DNA of 64,000 bases from contig CANTUR010000166.1 of the NCBI GenBank assembly GCA_947683625.1, forward strand, positions 4,791,001 to 4,855,000, written 5' to 3'. The number at the start of each line of letters is the position of its first letter. Within the stretch, counting starts at the first letter, position 1. The notes below the pieces were generated by a model that was given only the letters and a program-made list of their open reading frames with translations, made no database searches and was not told where the DNA came from. This document shows positions 38,559 to 50,635 of the stretch, piece after piece. The translations under genes and the position numbers were made by a program. The DNA is from Mallotus nudiflorus (lineage: Eukaryota > Streptophyta > Magnoliopsida > Malpighiales > Euphorbiaceae).

Positions 38559-38744
38559 TATCAAAACACACGGTGGAGAAGAAGAAGTCTTTCATGTATT
38601 AACGTGATATGTCTTCGTACAAATATATAAGGGTTGTAGAACTGGAAAATAAGAAGTGGAAAATGGCTAAAAGACTAAGTACAAAATTCAACTTAGTGAT
38701 AAGATATAACAACTAGCAACAATATGCTAATTAATTCCTTAACA
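38559..38744 (-). repeat. 3' LTR of the copia element
   Basis: 186 bp. On the - strand it starts TGTTAAGGAATTAATTAGCA and ends GTGTGTTTTGATA. It matches the 5' LTR at 42865-43050 with about 16 differences. The terminal TA instead of CA is shared by both LTRs, so it predates the insertion. Confidence 0.9.
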
Positions 38745-41700
38745 CTCTTTGTAAGCTGATGGCAGCAAGGGAATCAAACGTAACTTTGAAGCAGAGAAGG
38801 AAAATAACTGAGCTCCTAAAGGCTTGGTGAAAATGTCGTCAATTTGATCTTTGTTGGAGATGAACCAAACTTGAATGACACCATGCTGAAATTGCTCATA
38901 AATAAAGTGAAATACAGGGTTGGAACTTATGTAGATTGCTTCAACATTATCACACCAAATCACAATAAGTTGATAACAATTTAAACTCATTTCAGCAAGA
39001 AGTGATTTAAGCCAAAGCAATTCAGCGGTAGTGTTAGCAACTGCATTGTGCTCACTTTCAAAAGATGATCGAGCACCAGTAGTTTATTTCTTAGCACTCC
39101 AAGAAATAAGATTAAACTTAAATAAATAGCATAGCCACTAGTGGACCTTCAATTATCAAGGCATCCACCCCAATCATTATTAGAAAAGCTCTGAAGATGT
39201 ATGGTAGACTTAAAATCAAAGAACAGAGAGTGATTGAGTGTATTTTAAGGTACCTTAGAGGATGTTTCAAGGTTGCCCAATGAGCTTCAGTAGGAGTGTG
39301 TATAAATTGGCAAAGCCAATTAACTAGAAATGCAATATCAGGATAAGTGAACATTGAATATTATAGGGCCCCAATTAATTGTCTATACAATTTCGGATTG
39401 GAAAAAGTAGCACTAGAATGCTTAGTGAGTGATTGGTAGGTCATCATGGGTGTTAAACAACCATTGGCATGTTGTAAACTAGCTCTGGATAAAAGATCTT
39501 AAAGATATTTGCACTAATTAATAGAGATTCAATGAGAGGTATGATGAACTTTAACACCAAGAAAGAAATTTAAGTCACCAACATCTTTAATGGGAAATTC
39601 AGCTTGGAGAGTTGGTAAGACTTAAGTAATGACATTTGATGATGATCTAGTAAGGATTATATCATTAACATAGATGAGTAACATGATAAGCTATTGGTAT
39701 TTTCAAAGAACGAATAGCGAATAATAAGCTTTAAAATTAATGAAACCAAGAGTAGATAAAAAAGAGTTTATCCTTTGAAACTAGGTGCGAGCTATTTAAC
39801 GCAACTCATAGAGTGAGCGCTGAAGTAAACATACAAAATTAGGATATGAGGAGTCCTTAAAACCTGAGGATTATTTCATAAAAATGTGCTCAGAGAGATA
39901 GCCATGTAAAAATGCATTAGACATGTCTATTTATTTAAGAGGCCAATCATGCATGGAAGCAAGTGAGAGAAGTAAGCATATTGTTGTAGCTTTAACAACA
40001 GGACTAAAAGTGTCATGAAAATCCACACCACATTATTTATTATAGCCCTTAGCAATAAGGCGGGCTTTATATCTAGAAATGGAGTTGTTTGTATTCCTTT
40101 TAATTTTGAAAATCCACTTGTATTCGATAAGTAGTTGATGAGAAGGTTGTGGAACAATCTGCCAAGTATTTATTTACTGAAAGGTGTCATATTCAAACTT
40201 TATAGCATCATACCACTGTTGAGAATGCTTGGCTTCAGTATGTGAACGAGGTTTAATTTTAATGGTTGATTTTGTTTTAAGGGTTGGGTGATTAAATAAA
40301 GTATAATGACAAGATATGGTAGTGGGGTGGAGAGACATTGGATGGATGTGGACAGGGGAAGTGGAGCAGGATGGGGACGATAGGGCTATTTGAGTGAGAA
40401 TTTACGGATTGTAGTGAGAAATATCAATAACCAGTAGTAAGCCAACAAAGGATGAATCAAATGCAAAAGTGGTTGGAGAGGATGAGGACACGAGGCTGAA
40501 AGAGGTTGGAGATTATAAAATTTCTAGTGAAAAGATAGGAGTGGATAAAGTGTGAGAAGGGAAGTAGTAAAAGAGAGAGGAGTTAGTATTGAAGTAGGAG
40601 GGAAAGATATTACCTGAAGCCAAGGAGTGGTGTTATCATGAGACATTAAAGGTGAGGTGGAGGAAGAGGCATTTTTGTAAGGAAATAGACATTAATTAAA
40701 ATGGACATGGTGAGCAAGATAGATTCCTCTGGTTTTGGGATCCAAACATCAAAAGCCAAGATGTGATGACAAAGGGCCAAGATTAATGCACTAACTAGTG
40801 TATAATGAAAACTTATGACAATTATAAGGCCTTAATAATGGATATCTTGCAATACCAAAGACTATTAAATCTTGATAATTCAAATGAAAGCCAAATAACA
40901 TATGAAATGATGAGTCATTATGGAGCATTTGAGATGACATGCCATTAATGAGTAAAACGACATTATCAAAAGCATACGACCAGTACTTGAAAGATAAAAA
41001 ACTAGGAGCAAGTAATATGAGTTTGGTATCAATAATATGCCAAATTTTACGCTTAGCAACACCGTTTTGGTCATGTGTTAAAGGATAAGTGAGGCAATGA
41101 ACAATGCCTTTTTCTATAAAAGATGAAGATAGTTTTTGAAATTCTCCACCAAAGTCTAAGTGTAAAGCTTTAATTGAACACTAAAATTGTCTTTCAATAA
41201 AAGAAACAAAATGATGAAAAATAAAGGAAACATCACTTTTATTCTTTAAGAAAAATATCTAAGTGAATCAACTAAAATCGTCCATAAATAACACAAAGTA
41301 CTTGAAACCAAAATTAGACATAACATCGGTTAGACCTTAAACATCAGAGTACACAATCTCAAATGGCCTACAAATATGATGAATCATTGAAGACAGAGAT
41401 ATTTTGTGTTATTTCCCAAATAAATAAGCTTCACATGAAGCACCAGTCAATTTGCCATGAAAAGAGAGATCATGTTGCTTTAATAAAGAAGTAGTGGCTT
41501 GACGATGGGGATGACCTAGCTTAGCATGCCACTAAGCAAAAGAAGGAGCCTTAATAATAAACGCTTAAAGATTTAAAAAATGGTACAGACCATGTTCATG
41601 GACGCTAAACATTATTATCTTGGCTAAACTTCTAAATTGAAAGAAAAGGTTTAAAAATTATTGGAACATGCAATGTACGAGGAAGAAGAAAATCATGTGA

Positions 41701-42848
41701 GTGACAAGAGAGAGTAACAGTACCAGTATTGTGTATAGGGAGACCTCGACCATTGCTAATTAGAAGCTTATCAGTACCATCATAAAACTGTGGCAAGTGA
41801 AGTGCCTCAAAATAAGAAGTAATATAGGTAGAAGCACCTGTGTTTGTAATCTAGGACTGTGGAGGTGGCGATGTGTAAGCAGTGGAAGGCTGAAAGTTAG
41901 CCATGTAAGCTTGAGATGGATAAGTAAAAGTGAATAAACTAGCACCAGATTAAGGAGGCTGATAGCATTTTCTACACACATTTGCTGTATGGTTTATAGT
42001 CTGCATATCTAGCATCCAGATGGGAAGCGACCGCGATGACCTCCAAGCCACCATAGTCATGGTGAAGAAGACTGATTAGAAAAACCATGTGGAGCAGAAG
42101 ATGCCAAAGGAGTGGGCAACAGAGGTGGTCATGGAGTAGAATTAAATGAGGATTTGTAAGCAATATGAGTAATAGGAAGATCCTCATGAATTTTGAGAAG
42201 AATCTCATAGGCAGCTAACTAATTATTTAACTCATTGAAAGTAATTGGATCCGGATGCATGTTAAGAGCTATAATTACGCCATAAAATGCAAACCAAAAA
42301 TTTAGAAAAATGATAGCATTAAATTCGACAAGCAAAAAAGGGCAATTGGTTGCAGCAAGTTCATCAATAAGTGATTTGGCCTTTATAAGATACTAACTAA
42401 TAGAGAGATCATTCTATTTGAGCTCCTGTAATTTGATATGGAGCTGAAGTTAACAGTTTTGTGAAATAGCTGTGAAGACATTTACAAGAACCTGCCATGC
42501 TTGAAAAGAAGAAGAAACATTAATGACAAAGGGAAAATTCTCTTCAATGATAAAGGATAAAATCCAAAAAAGCAGCATTTGATCCCTTTTAAGCCATTGT
42601 TGATATTCGGGATTAGGAATGGGAGTAGGTGGGTTATCAGTGTTCATAACTGTGATCGATGGGGTAAGTTTTGAACCATCTATAGAGCCTGTAAGATCTT
42701 AAGAATTTAAAAGTGGTAAAAGTTGAGTTTTTCATGATAAATAATTTTTGGCATTGAGTTTGATAGAGAAATTTAATTGAGTTATGGTAGGAGTAGAAGT
42801 AGTAGAGGAGGAAGTTGGAATTAATTGAGTATTCATGTTGGTAGCCAT
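38739..42848 (-). pseudogene. copia gag-pol polyprotein, decayed
   Basis: Read on the - strand from the ATG at 42848 (MATNMNTQLIPTS). A gag segment (about 42450-42650) has the NPEYQQWLKRDQ-type capsid motif. A zinc-knuckle remnant (NHTANVCRKC) is near 41950-42000. The protease motif reads NTGA at 41844-41833, with a stop three codons upstream where Trp is usual. The integrase entry motif WHAKLGHPHRQATT is at about 41490-41534. An RT start (SKLKGIQ.., ..DIKPALL) lies near 40050-40120, and the RT catalytic motif reads YVND at 39672-39661 in place of YVDD. A TYPDIAFLVN block is near 39350. RNase H carries WCDNVEA and KDQIDDIFTKPLG near 38820-38950. The frame ends at a TAA within the first six bases of the 3' LTR. 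Multiple stops and shifts make it non-functional. Confidence 0.85.
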
Positions 42849-42852
42849 TAAA

Positions 42853-42864
42853 GCTCTTATACCA
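42853..42864 (-). other. Primer-binding site of the copia element
   Basis: TGGTATAAGAGC on the - strand, directly next to the 5' LTR. It is one base from TGGTATCAGAGC, the usual copia site complementary to initiator tRNA-Met. Confidence 0.85.
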
Positions 42865-43050
42865 TATCAAAACACACAATTAAGAAGAAGAAGTCTTTCA
42901 TGTATTAATGTGATATATCTTGGTACAAATATATAAGGGTTGTACAACTAGAAAATAAGAAGTGAAAAATGACTAAAAGACTAAGTACAAAAATCAACTT
43001 AGTGATAAGACATAACAACTAGTAATAGTATGCTAATTAATTCCTTAACA
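42865..43050 (-). repeat. 5' LTR of the copia element
   Basis: 186 bp, same ends as the 3' LTR. It directly precedes the primer-binding site in the - strand direction. Confidence 0.9.
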
Positions 43051-43340
43051 AGTATAAACACAAGAATTTCAAATGTTTACAACATTGAATAATTAGGATT
43101 TCCAATTTAATAAGTTTCTCCAACTTGTTTAGGAGAGCTAGAAAAATATATGATGACTACAACCACAGAAATCAATAAAAAGATGTTAACTTGAAAATAT
43201 AAGTGGTATTTACTTATAAGATACATGTTATATATGAACTAAACATACTAAATCTATTTGTAAAGCTATTCAACATCAAATACCAAGTCAATAAATAATA
43301 AATATCAAGTAGTCAATCTTTTTCAATAAGGAAAAAGATA

Positions 43341-43960
43341 AGTGTCGCTAGTTGTGACGCTAAAGTGCGTTGCAACTAGCGACACTTTACTATTATGGCC
43401 TTTGCTTTATTTTTTTTTTCATTTGATTATTAAAATTTTTTTTACAAGTTATGGGTGTTACGGGTTCACCCGTTTGCAATTAGGTTTTAGATTTTAAAAA
43501 AAATTACAAATTACGGGTGTTTAAATTCTTACATGATGGGTTCATTCGTGTGTAATTTAAGTTTTAGATTTTTAAAAAAAAAATTTATAAATTACGAGTA
43601 TTTAAATTATTGTATGATGGGTTCACTCGAGTGTTTTATAAGTTATGGGCATTTAAATTTTTGTATGACGGGTTCACTTGTATGAAATTAGGTTTTAGAT
43701 TAAAAAAAATTACAGATTACAAGTGTTTAAATCTTTGTACGATATATTCACCCATATATAATTTAGGTTTTAGATTTTTAAAAAATATATTATAAATTAC
43801 GGATATTTAAATTCTTACATAACGGGTTCATTTGTATACAATTTAGATTTTAGATTAAAAAATTAATTAAATTTTAAAAAAAAAATTAATAACAAGTGTA
43901 AAGGGGGCTAAAACCGTTTTTTATCCGTTAAAAATTTTGTTACGTTGCAACTCACGACGT
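43341..43960. mobile_element. Possible non-autonomous element with stem-loop end and minisatellite
   Basis: At the left end AGTGTCGCTAGTTG (43341-43354) is perfectly complementary to CAACTAGCGACACT (43373-43386), giving a 46-bp stem-loop. The internal phrase cgttgcaact.gcgac is echoed at about 43944-43960 (acgttgcaactcacgac). Between them lies a six-unit minisatellite. Structured ends with subterminal tandem repeats recall non-autonomous DNA transposons, but no target duplication could be matched, so the class is open. Confidence 0.35.
43443..43870 (+). repeat. Minisatellite of about six diverged units
   Basis: Units of about 50-85 bp share the skeleton aa(g)ttac.g.tgtttaaattcttg.atgacgggttcac.cgt.tg.aattaggttttagatt followed by an A-rich run. 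They start near 43443, 43506, 43589, 43640, 43713 and 43792. Confidence 0.8.
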
Positions 43961-45780
43961 GCATCATTGCCATTTCAAAAATATCCCAAGGCGCATGAAT
44001 TGAATTTTGCTATGTGAAATTTATGTTTGTTGATTTTAAAGGGGAATTAGGAGTTAAGATTTCAAATCCAATTTTTTTTCGAAATCAGAAAAGGCAAGCT
44101 GATTAGCTGACCAGTCAAACAGGAAAATGCAAATGATAGGCGAGTTGATTTGTGACAATAACCGGCCATAAAGTCTGGAATTTGATATTTGTGGCCAAAT
44201 TAAGAATGCGTAATCGCATAAGCAAAACGGATAGAGATACCCATCAACAGACGAACTGCACACAATGAGACTGCTGCCACTCCTTTAAATCATTGAATAA
44301 CAAGAAGTGATGGAAATGGTCACCTAAAGTTTTAAAGATGCTGCTTAGAATAGCCTTCCATCACATCCTTATTAATAATTAGCTCTATGGACTAGAAGTT
44401 TTTTTTTGGTCAAAGAAGACTACAGAAGTTTTCAAGGACTAGAAGTATGACCATAATAATAAAATAATTTTTATTTCGTGAATTAAATTAAGTTCCAATT
44501 GGAACTCTGTCAACTTGTTTAAGGGAAGCAGAACTATCATCAAGAAAAAGTTGATTGATATGCATATGCTAACCAAGAATTATTTAACATATGTACACGC
44601 CCACATTGTAATAGTGATTCAATAATTGTACATAAGGTGCATGATTTTTTTCACTTGACATTATATAGATATTCTCTTCAAATAATGTAGCATATTATAG
44701 GAGCTTCTCTTTGTAGCTTATAATTCGACTAATTAGCAGAGGACAGGCAGGCTAAAGAGGGAAATGGGGTAGCCTTTATCTCAAAAGAAGTTTGAAGTTT
44801 GAAGTAACAATATCATGGTTGTAACTAAGTACAGATAAGGTATTGATGAAGGGGGAAAAAAACACCCTACAACTTATTGTAGGGCTGAGTAATGGCACAA
44901 TGACGATGCAGCAGCAAATAGTATAATTAGACAAGGTCCATTCAAAGTAGCGAAAAGGAAAAAAATTCCATGTGAAAGATGGATAGCATTACTTACTACA
45001 CTAATTGATGGAAATGTTTCACCCTACATACGTATATGCAAAATCATCAAACACAACAAGCCCACCACGTGCTCATCAGTAATGCCTATGGAGCTATGTA
45101 AGGTGGACCATCTTATATATATCGAAAAAATTATTTGTAGGGGCCGTAAAATTACTAAACAAAATTTCGTGTCGTTTTTTAGCCCGCTGTGCAATGTTTA
45201 TATAGCGGCCGCTACGTCTACGTATGGGTGTGTGCATACGGCATTGTTCCTTTCTTTCCTTCATTTCTTGCTCAAGAAAAGACTTGCCACTGAATTCAAT
45301 TTGTGTCTTTTGAAAGGCCTTCTGTGCAAAGTGTAGCCCAACAGCAGCAAGCCTATGTACCATCAGTTTGGGCCTTGCACAATTTCAAGAGGACGCAGTT
45401 TACACCCATAATGTAATTTTTTGAGAAATTTACAGTTTTGAGCTCATTTCCTAACTTATTTACATTGATTTACCCTATATTTTAGATTAATTACAAGTAT
45501 ACCCTTTTTCTTTTTCATATGTGCCCTTTTTTTTTCTTTATGCCTGTTGCACTTCTTTTTCTATTTTTCTATTTTTTTTAAACTTTATTAGGTGGTTTTA
45601 TATATATATATATATGCAGCATACTCTATTTTAGAGGTTGTAGTTAATATATTTAAATTATAGAACTCATATTAGTTTTAATAAATAATTAAAATTTCAA
45701 ATATCCTAGGAAAATATTTTGAAATTTAAATTTGTATATTTATATATATATTAGGCTGATATTATTTTATTTATTTTATA
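43961..45780. other. Gene-free interval
   Basis: Mixed AT-rich DNA. The - strand frames at 44054-44263 and 45094-45363 have moderately protein-like composition but no recognisable domain. A TATATAAAC sequence on the - strand near 45200 and a NotI-type gcggccgc nearby could mark a promoter, but no gene can be followed from it. Confidence 0.4.
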
Positions 45781-45914
45781 CATGGAAAATAAACTAAAAT
45801 ATACAAATAATAAAATAGAAATAAATGAAAAATATTTCAACTTTCATGCATTTGTAAAAAGATGGGCACTTGAATTCAAATTAATTGAATTGAATACAAT
45901 TATTTTTGAAATTT

Positions 45915-46350
45915 ATTACTGTATTTATGAGTTTAAGATGTCATTTTTAATTTTCATATACTATTTTGAGTTTCTAATACGAATAATATTTAAAAAATAT
46001 ATTATTTTTTATTGTATCATATATGAATAATATTAAAAAAATTTACTATATTTATGAGTTTGAGATATTATTTTTAATTTTTTGATATTGTTTTGAGTTT
46101 TAAATATTATTTTGAGCTTCAAATACAAATAATATTCAGAAAATATACTATTTTTAATAATATCATCTACAAATAATATTTAAAAAATATATTGTATTTA
46201 GGAGTTTGAAATATTATTTTTAATTTTCAGATACTATTTTGAATTTTCAATACTATTTTAAGTTTCATATACTATTTTGAATTTCAAATATAAATAATAT
46301 TTAAAAAATATATTATTTTAATTGTATCATATAAAAATAATATTTAAAAA
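45915..46350 (+). repeat. AT-rich minisatellite, unit about 150 bp
   Basis: Three diverged units begin near 45917, 46045 and 46205. Each contains gagttt.agat.ttatttttaatttt, tactattttgag.ttt, aataatattta(a)aaaatat and a ttgtatcata-like block. The frame at 45782-46030 is part of this repeat and not a gene. Confidence 0.75.
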
Positions 46351-46880
46351 TATACTCTATAGAAGGATCATTAATGTAAATTTTTATTGAATTTTTGTAG
46401 GGAAAAATTTTATACTGAAAGTTTTATTTTTGAATATCATTAGGTTAATTTTTTTTAAAAGCAACATCAGTCACAAATCAATTTCATTCTTAATGTGAAA
46501 ATACCTATGTGCCCGCCATCCAATGATTAAAGATCAAAATGCTCAAATGAACTATCAATTTTTTTTAAAAAGAAAAATTGGATTCCCCCTTTAACACATG
46601 AAAAATTCTTATCATATATATTTTTAAATTACATAAATATTTTTTTAACATACAAATCTAAAATTACTTACATGTGATATGATTTTTGAGAAATTATTAG
46701 ACCCAATTTCCAACAAGAAAAAGAACACACAAAATCACCTGATATTGTTGGGTTTATTTAAGATTCAACGGTAAGGAATTAAAGAACATAATAATAATAA
46801 TATAACTCATGTATCATATCACAAAAACGACAAGTGAAGAGACGGGGCCATCTCATCTAAATTCCATTGGCAGTAGCAGT
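46351..46880. other. AT-rich gene-free DNA
   Basis: I see no feature here beyond poly(A)/poly(T) runs. Confidence 0.5.
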
Positions 46881-46889
46881 GTTGTTCGG

Positions 46890-47240
46890 TGCGTTGCATT
46901 GCGCATGAAAATTAGCAAAATAGGGGGAAAAAAAACTCAGAATACAGCAAAGATGACCTTTCCCAGACACCAAACGACACTCCACAAAACACACAGAGTG
47001 CAGAAGGGCCAATACTTTGCAATGGCTCACCGCAAAAGCTGCGGTCGCCCAGCTCTACCCTTTCTTCGGACGCGGCGTTGCCTGTCAAGTTTTCGGTCCA
47101 GCTATATGCCAAAAAACCAAGCTTCGATTCAATTCAAAATTGAAGAATCCATCTAGGGTTTGAAAAAAAGACAATAATAAAAGGAATATGTTGAGCTACA
47201 TCAGGTGAGCGAAGAAGAGTACCTAAGATTTTGAATGAAT
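46890..47240 (-). pseudogene. Exon-like GC-richer patch, possible 5' fragment of a lost gene
   Basis: Read on the - strand, a long CT-rich leader-like stretch (47560-47240) is followed by aaaccctagATGG and then a locally GC-rich block (about 47110-46990). In that block a 66-residue frame runs MAYSWTENLTGNAASEERVE.. in one phase, and a donor-like GCG|GTGAGC sits near 47030. This looks like the 5' end of a plant transcript, but the short frame from the ATG stops at once and nothing downstream continues it. Both strands are open here, so the true frame, if any, is undecided. No protein family is recognised. Confidence 0.2.
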
Positions 47241-47872
47241 CAAATTTTAATCAGCTTTTTGTTGATGTGAAGTAAAGAAAAAAAACCCAAAAAAGATTGA
47301 AATGTAGAGAAGAAGATGATAACAGACTTAGGCTTTGGCTTTGGTAAGATGATGATGGAAAGAAAAAGAAAAAGGAATTGGAAGAGAAAAAAATGCAGGG
47401 AAAGAAGGTAAAAGATGATGATGGTCGATGAGGAGGAAGAAGAAGGTCGGAGAAGGAGAAAGGAGAAGGAATGGAGTTGACGGAAAAGAAAAAAAGGCAC
47501 GCTAGTAATTTTTTGAAAATAAATGATGCGTATAAATTATAGAAAATATAGGGCATTCGATGTTAATGCCCTATATTTTGTGCTCTTTAATCAAATTGAG
47601 TTTAAGACCATATTTTCACATGTATATGGGTATTAAAAATTGAATATGTGACAATAGATTGTTACTCCATTTGTTTACAGAAAATATTGTCTTTAGAAAA
47701 TATTTTTCTATATGTAGTTGCAATATTAAAAAAATAATAAATGAGAAGAGAAAATATTGAAAAATAAAAAGGAAGACAATAAATGAGAAGAGAATGTATT
47801 GGAAAATATTTTTCCATTCTTAAAATGACGAATCATTTTCCCTTTGTTTTGAAGTAATTTTCCTTTAACTGG
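47241..47872. other. Purine-rich and AT-rich DNA before repeat B
   Basis: On the + strand 47270-47490 is strongly purine-rich (GA/GAA runs), which creates spurious Ser/Phe/Leu-rich frames on the - strand. From 47500 to 47872 the DNA is AT-rich and shows no feature. Confidence 0.5.
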
Positions 47873-48140
47873 TGTAGGCCGCGGTTTTAGTTGTGCGCCC
47901 AAGTATTGGTGACCACGATACTATGTGAGTTCAAGGTTCACTAGGAAATATACAGTGGGCTTGGGACCTAAAATGGAGATGGAGTCGCCATCCGGATAAA
48001 AATCGGGACACACTGTACAACAAATGGATTCTATGGAAGTTCCCAGAAGTCATCATTAAAAATTGGGTTCAGAAACTGGGTATAAACTTTTGAAATATCC
48101 ACCTAATCTTATGATTGGCCTTTGTGTGTGTTTCATATTT

Positions 48141-49529
48141 TGTTGACCATTTACATGATCAAATTCCTAATTTTAGACTTTGACAAATAATTTTTATACT
48201 AATAATTTCAATTAAGTGTGTAGGGAATTATATACCAAACATATACCAAGCATATACACTTTTGGATGAATAGTGACTTTTCAGGCTGATTGAACCTCTG
48301 AGATTGAAGAAGGCTTTTGATTTATTTAGAGCTCTTAAATGAGAAAATGAGCTTCTTCACTTTTGAATTAGACATCTTAAGCTTTCCAGATTGAGCTTGC
48401 TTATCAAAATCCAAGTTCATTTGGGTATGAAAATCTTCAGTTGAAGTCAGCATATGCAGCTTGCATTTCAGTTTGCACAGCTCTTGGTATTTCAGTAATA
48501 TCTTGAGCTAAAGATGTCCAATTGATGTGATTCAAAGTTTTATGGAAATATAATACAATTATCTACAACTTTTATGAAGAACATTTTGATTGAATAGATC
48601 TTCTTCAGTTCCGTTCATGAGCATCTTTCGAAGTGGTCACAAGCTGTCCTTCAATGCAGCCTTTAAAGCACATTTTTGCCAAATATTGGCAGCACCTCTC
48701 ACAAGCACTCCTCACGAGCTGGTGGCTCATGAACTGCTCGTGATCAGACCCCTGACAAAATTCCAATGGGAATTTTTGAATGCAACGGCTATAATTTCAC
48801 CCCTCACGAGCACTGTTCACTCATGAGGCACTCGTAAGCAGCCCTTGAGCTGCCAAAAGTTCAAGAATTGATTCAAAATCAATTCTAAACGTTATCAATT
48901 CTAAACGTTGGAGACATGATTGATACATCCAAAAACTACATTTTTGAGTCTTTTTCTATATAAACACAACTTAGAATTCAATTGAAAGGTTAAGAAAACT
49001 TGTTTATCATTCATTATTTTCTTAAACATTCAATTGAGCTCTAAAACATTCTTTTAAACAAATTCTTTATGTATAACTCCTATGAGAGTTGGTGAGTGAT
49101 TAGAATAGACATTCTTATTCTTCTATTTTCTGGGTTTAGAAAAAAGGAAGTGAGATTCTATTCTAAAGGAATTGGTTTAGGTGTTTAGCCATTAAAACAC
49201 TTGGGAATTTAGTCTTAGTGTGAGCCTTGAAAACACTTGTAATTTGGTTTTTGAGTGAGCCTTGAAAACTCAAGTTGTAAGGTTGTAAGAGTGAGCCATA
49301 AAACTCTTGTGGATTCTCAATATTATGAATAAGATTGTGGGTGATTAAAAAATCCTAACTTGGGGATAAGTTAGGTGGAGATGTAGGATTATTATTGAAT
49401 CCAAACTCCTTAAATTTTTGTGTTCATTCATTCTTCCTTCTCAACTCTTACTTAATTCTTGCAAAGAATTCCTTTAATATTCCATTATTGTTCGATAGTC
49501 CTATTCACCCCCCTTCTAGAACTCTTTCA
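48141..49529 (+). mobile_element. Solo LTR of family C, copy C2, nested in B1
   Basis: 1389 bp, beginning TGTTGACCATTTACATGATC and ending CTAGAACTCTTTCA, with the exact 5-bp duplication tattt at 48136-48140 and 49530-49534. The uninterrupted target is visible in B2 at 56217-56230. The 3' end motif ttcacccccc-ttctagaac is common in copia-type LTRs, so a copia origin is likely but not shown. The 78-codon frame at 48590-48826 is not conserved in C1 and is not a gene. Confidence 0.9.
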
Positions 49530-50167
49530 TATTTTATTATCTTTGATTATTAAATTATTTCCTTATTAACATGTTGATCGCGATTGGTTCCCAATTTTAG
49601 ATTTTATCCCAAGTTTGCATATTAATCCCATTTCATGCTTATATTCCCGATATTCAATCACAAATGGATAAATAAAACCAATAATAATAATTTACAACAA
49701 TTCATTCCAAATAAAAGGGGAGAGGGATTAATGATTACAACTTTTGGTGTAAATAAATGTAAAAATACTAAAAATAAACCATACATAAACTAAAAATAAA
49801 TCGAAAATAAACTAATTAATTATACAAATTAAAACTCTCTAACAATGATAAATAAAGTAATCATCTAGTGATTAAAAATCACTAAATAATTTCTGCAACA
49901 AATATGAGTTAGTTCTATTTTACAAACAACAATAATATTTACAAATCATAAACAAATAATATTCACAAAAATAAAATTAAAAAAACTCATAAATAGTCCA
50001 TTAAATAACATAATAATATAACATAGAAATAATATTGATCAAATGTGGCGATCATGCATGAAATCAAGAAACATAACAAATTAGACAAAGATAATAGTTG
50101 AAAATCATACCAAAATATGCAAGATAATAGTTGAAAATCAAGACAGCAACAAGCAAAATGCTGGTTA

Positions 50168-50300
50168 AAGGGTGACACCTCTTAAAAAAGGCGTCACCTC
50201 CTGACCAGGAGGCGACATCTAGTCACCTCATTATAAAAAGGCGATGCCTCTTCACGAAAAGGCGACACCTCTATGAAGAGACGTCGCCTCCTCAACAGAG
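50168..50300. repeat. GAGGCG/CGCCTC palindrome cluster, B1 left
   Basis: Repeated half-sites such as ggcgtcacctc, aggcgac, gcgatgcctc and gacgtcgcctc in both orientations within 130 bp. It corresponds to the B2 cluster at 60106-60190. Locally GC-rich against an AT-rich background. Confidence 0.75.
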
Positions 50301-50635
50301 GTAGGAATAATCTACATTTCTTAAATCCTAAGAAACTCGATGATCATGCAACTAAATAAGAAACAAACATAAATATACAAGTATCAACAATCAATATTCA
50401 GTATCTCATACAATCATGTTACACATCTTTCTTTAAATAAGCAATAAAACTCAAAAATGCAAACACAACAGTACTATATCAATATTTTTAATGAAAACAA
50501 AGGATTTAAAGCTTAAGAAGGGGAAAGATTACTAACTTGGATGTGCTTGATGCTCCTAACTAGGTCCTCAGAGCTTGGTTGATAAATTAACGGCTTTGAA
50601 TGCAAGAAGAGTCCTTCCTCTTCTCAAGGGAGTCA

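Larger units (their letters stand above)
38559..43050 (-). mobile_element. Ty1/copia retrotransposon, complete but decayed
   Basis: A 4492-bp element on the - strand with two 186-bp LTRs. The flanking 5-mers attat (38554-38558) and agtat (43051-43055) look like a target duplication with one change. A primer-binding site (TGGTATAAGAGC, 42864-42853) adjoins the 5' LTR, and an ATG for gag follows it. Order gag, protease, integrase, reverse transcriptase, RNase H (integrase before RT) identifies Ty1/copia, and the short LTRs and compact size recall the Ale/Retrofit group. By eye the two LTRs differ at about 16 of 186 sites, mostly transitions, so insertion is not recent. Many stops and frameshifts leave no functional polyprotein. 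Confidence 0.9.

Noticed and set aside
44343..44400. Inverted repeat around gtgatggaa..ttccatcac (near 44309-44365) as a possible miRNA precursor
   Set aside because: The stem is only about 9 bp with a 40-45-nt loop, too weak for a miRNA hairpin.
47240..47556. Two overlapping Phe/Ser/Leu-rich frames on the - strand
   Set aside because: They are the complement of a purine-rich tract; no domain, no conserved frame.
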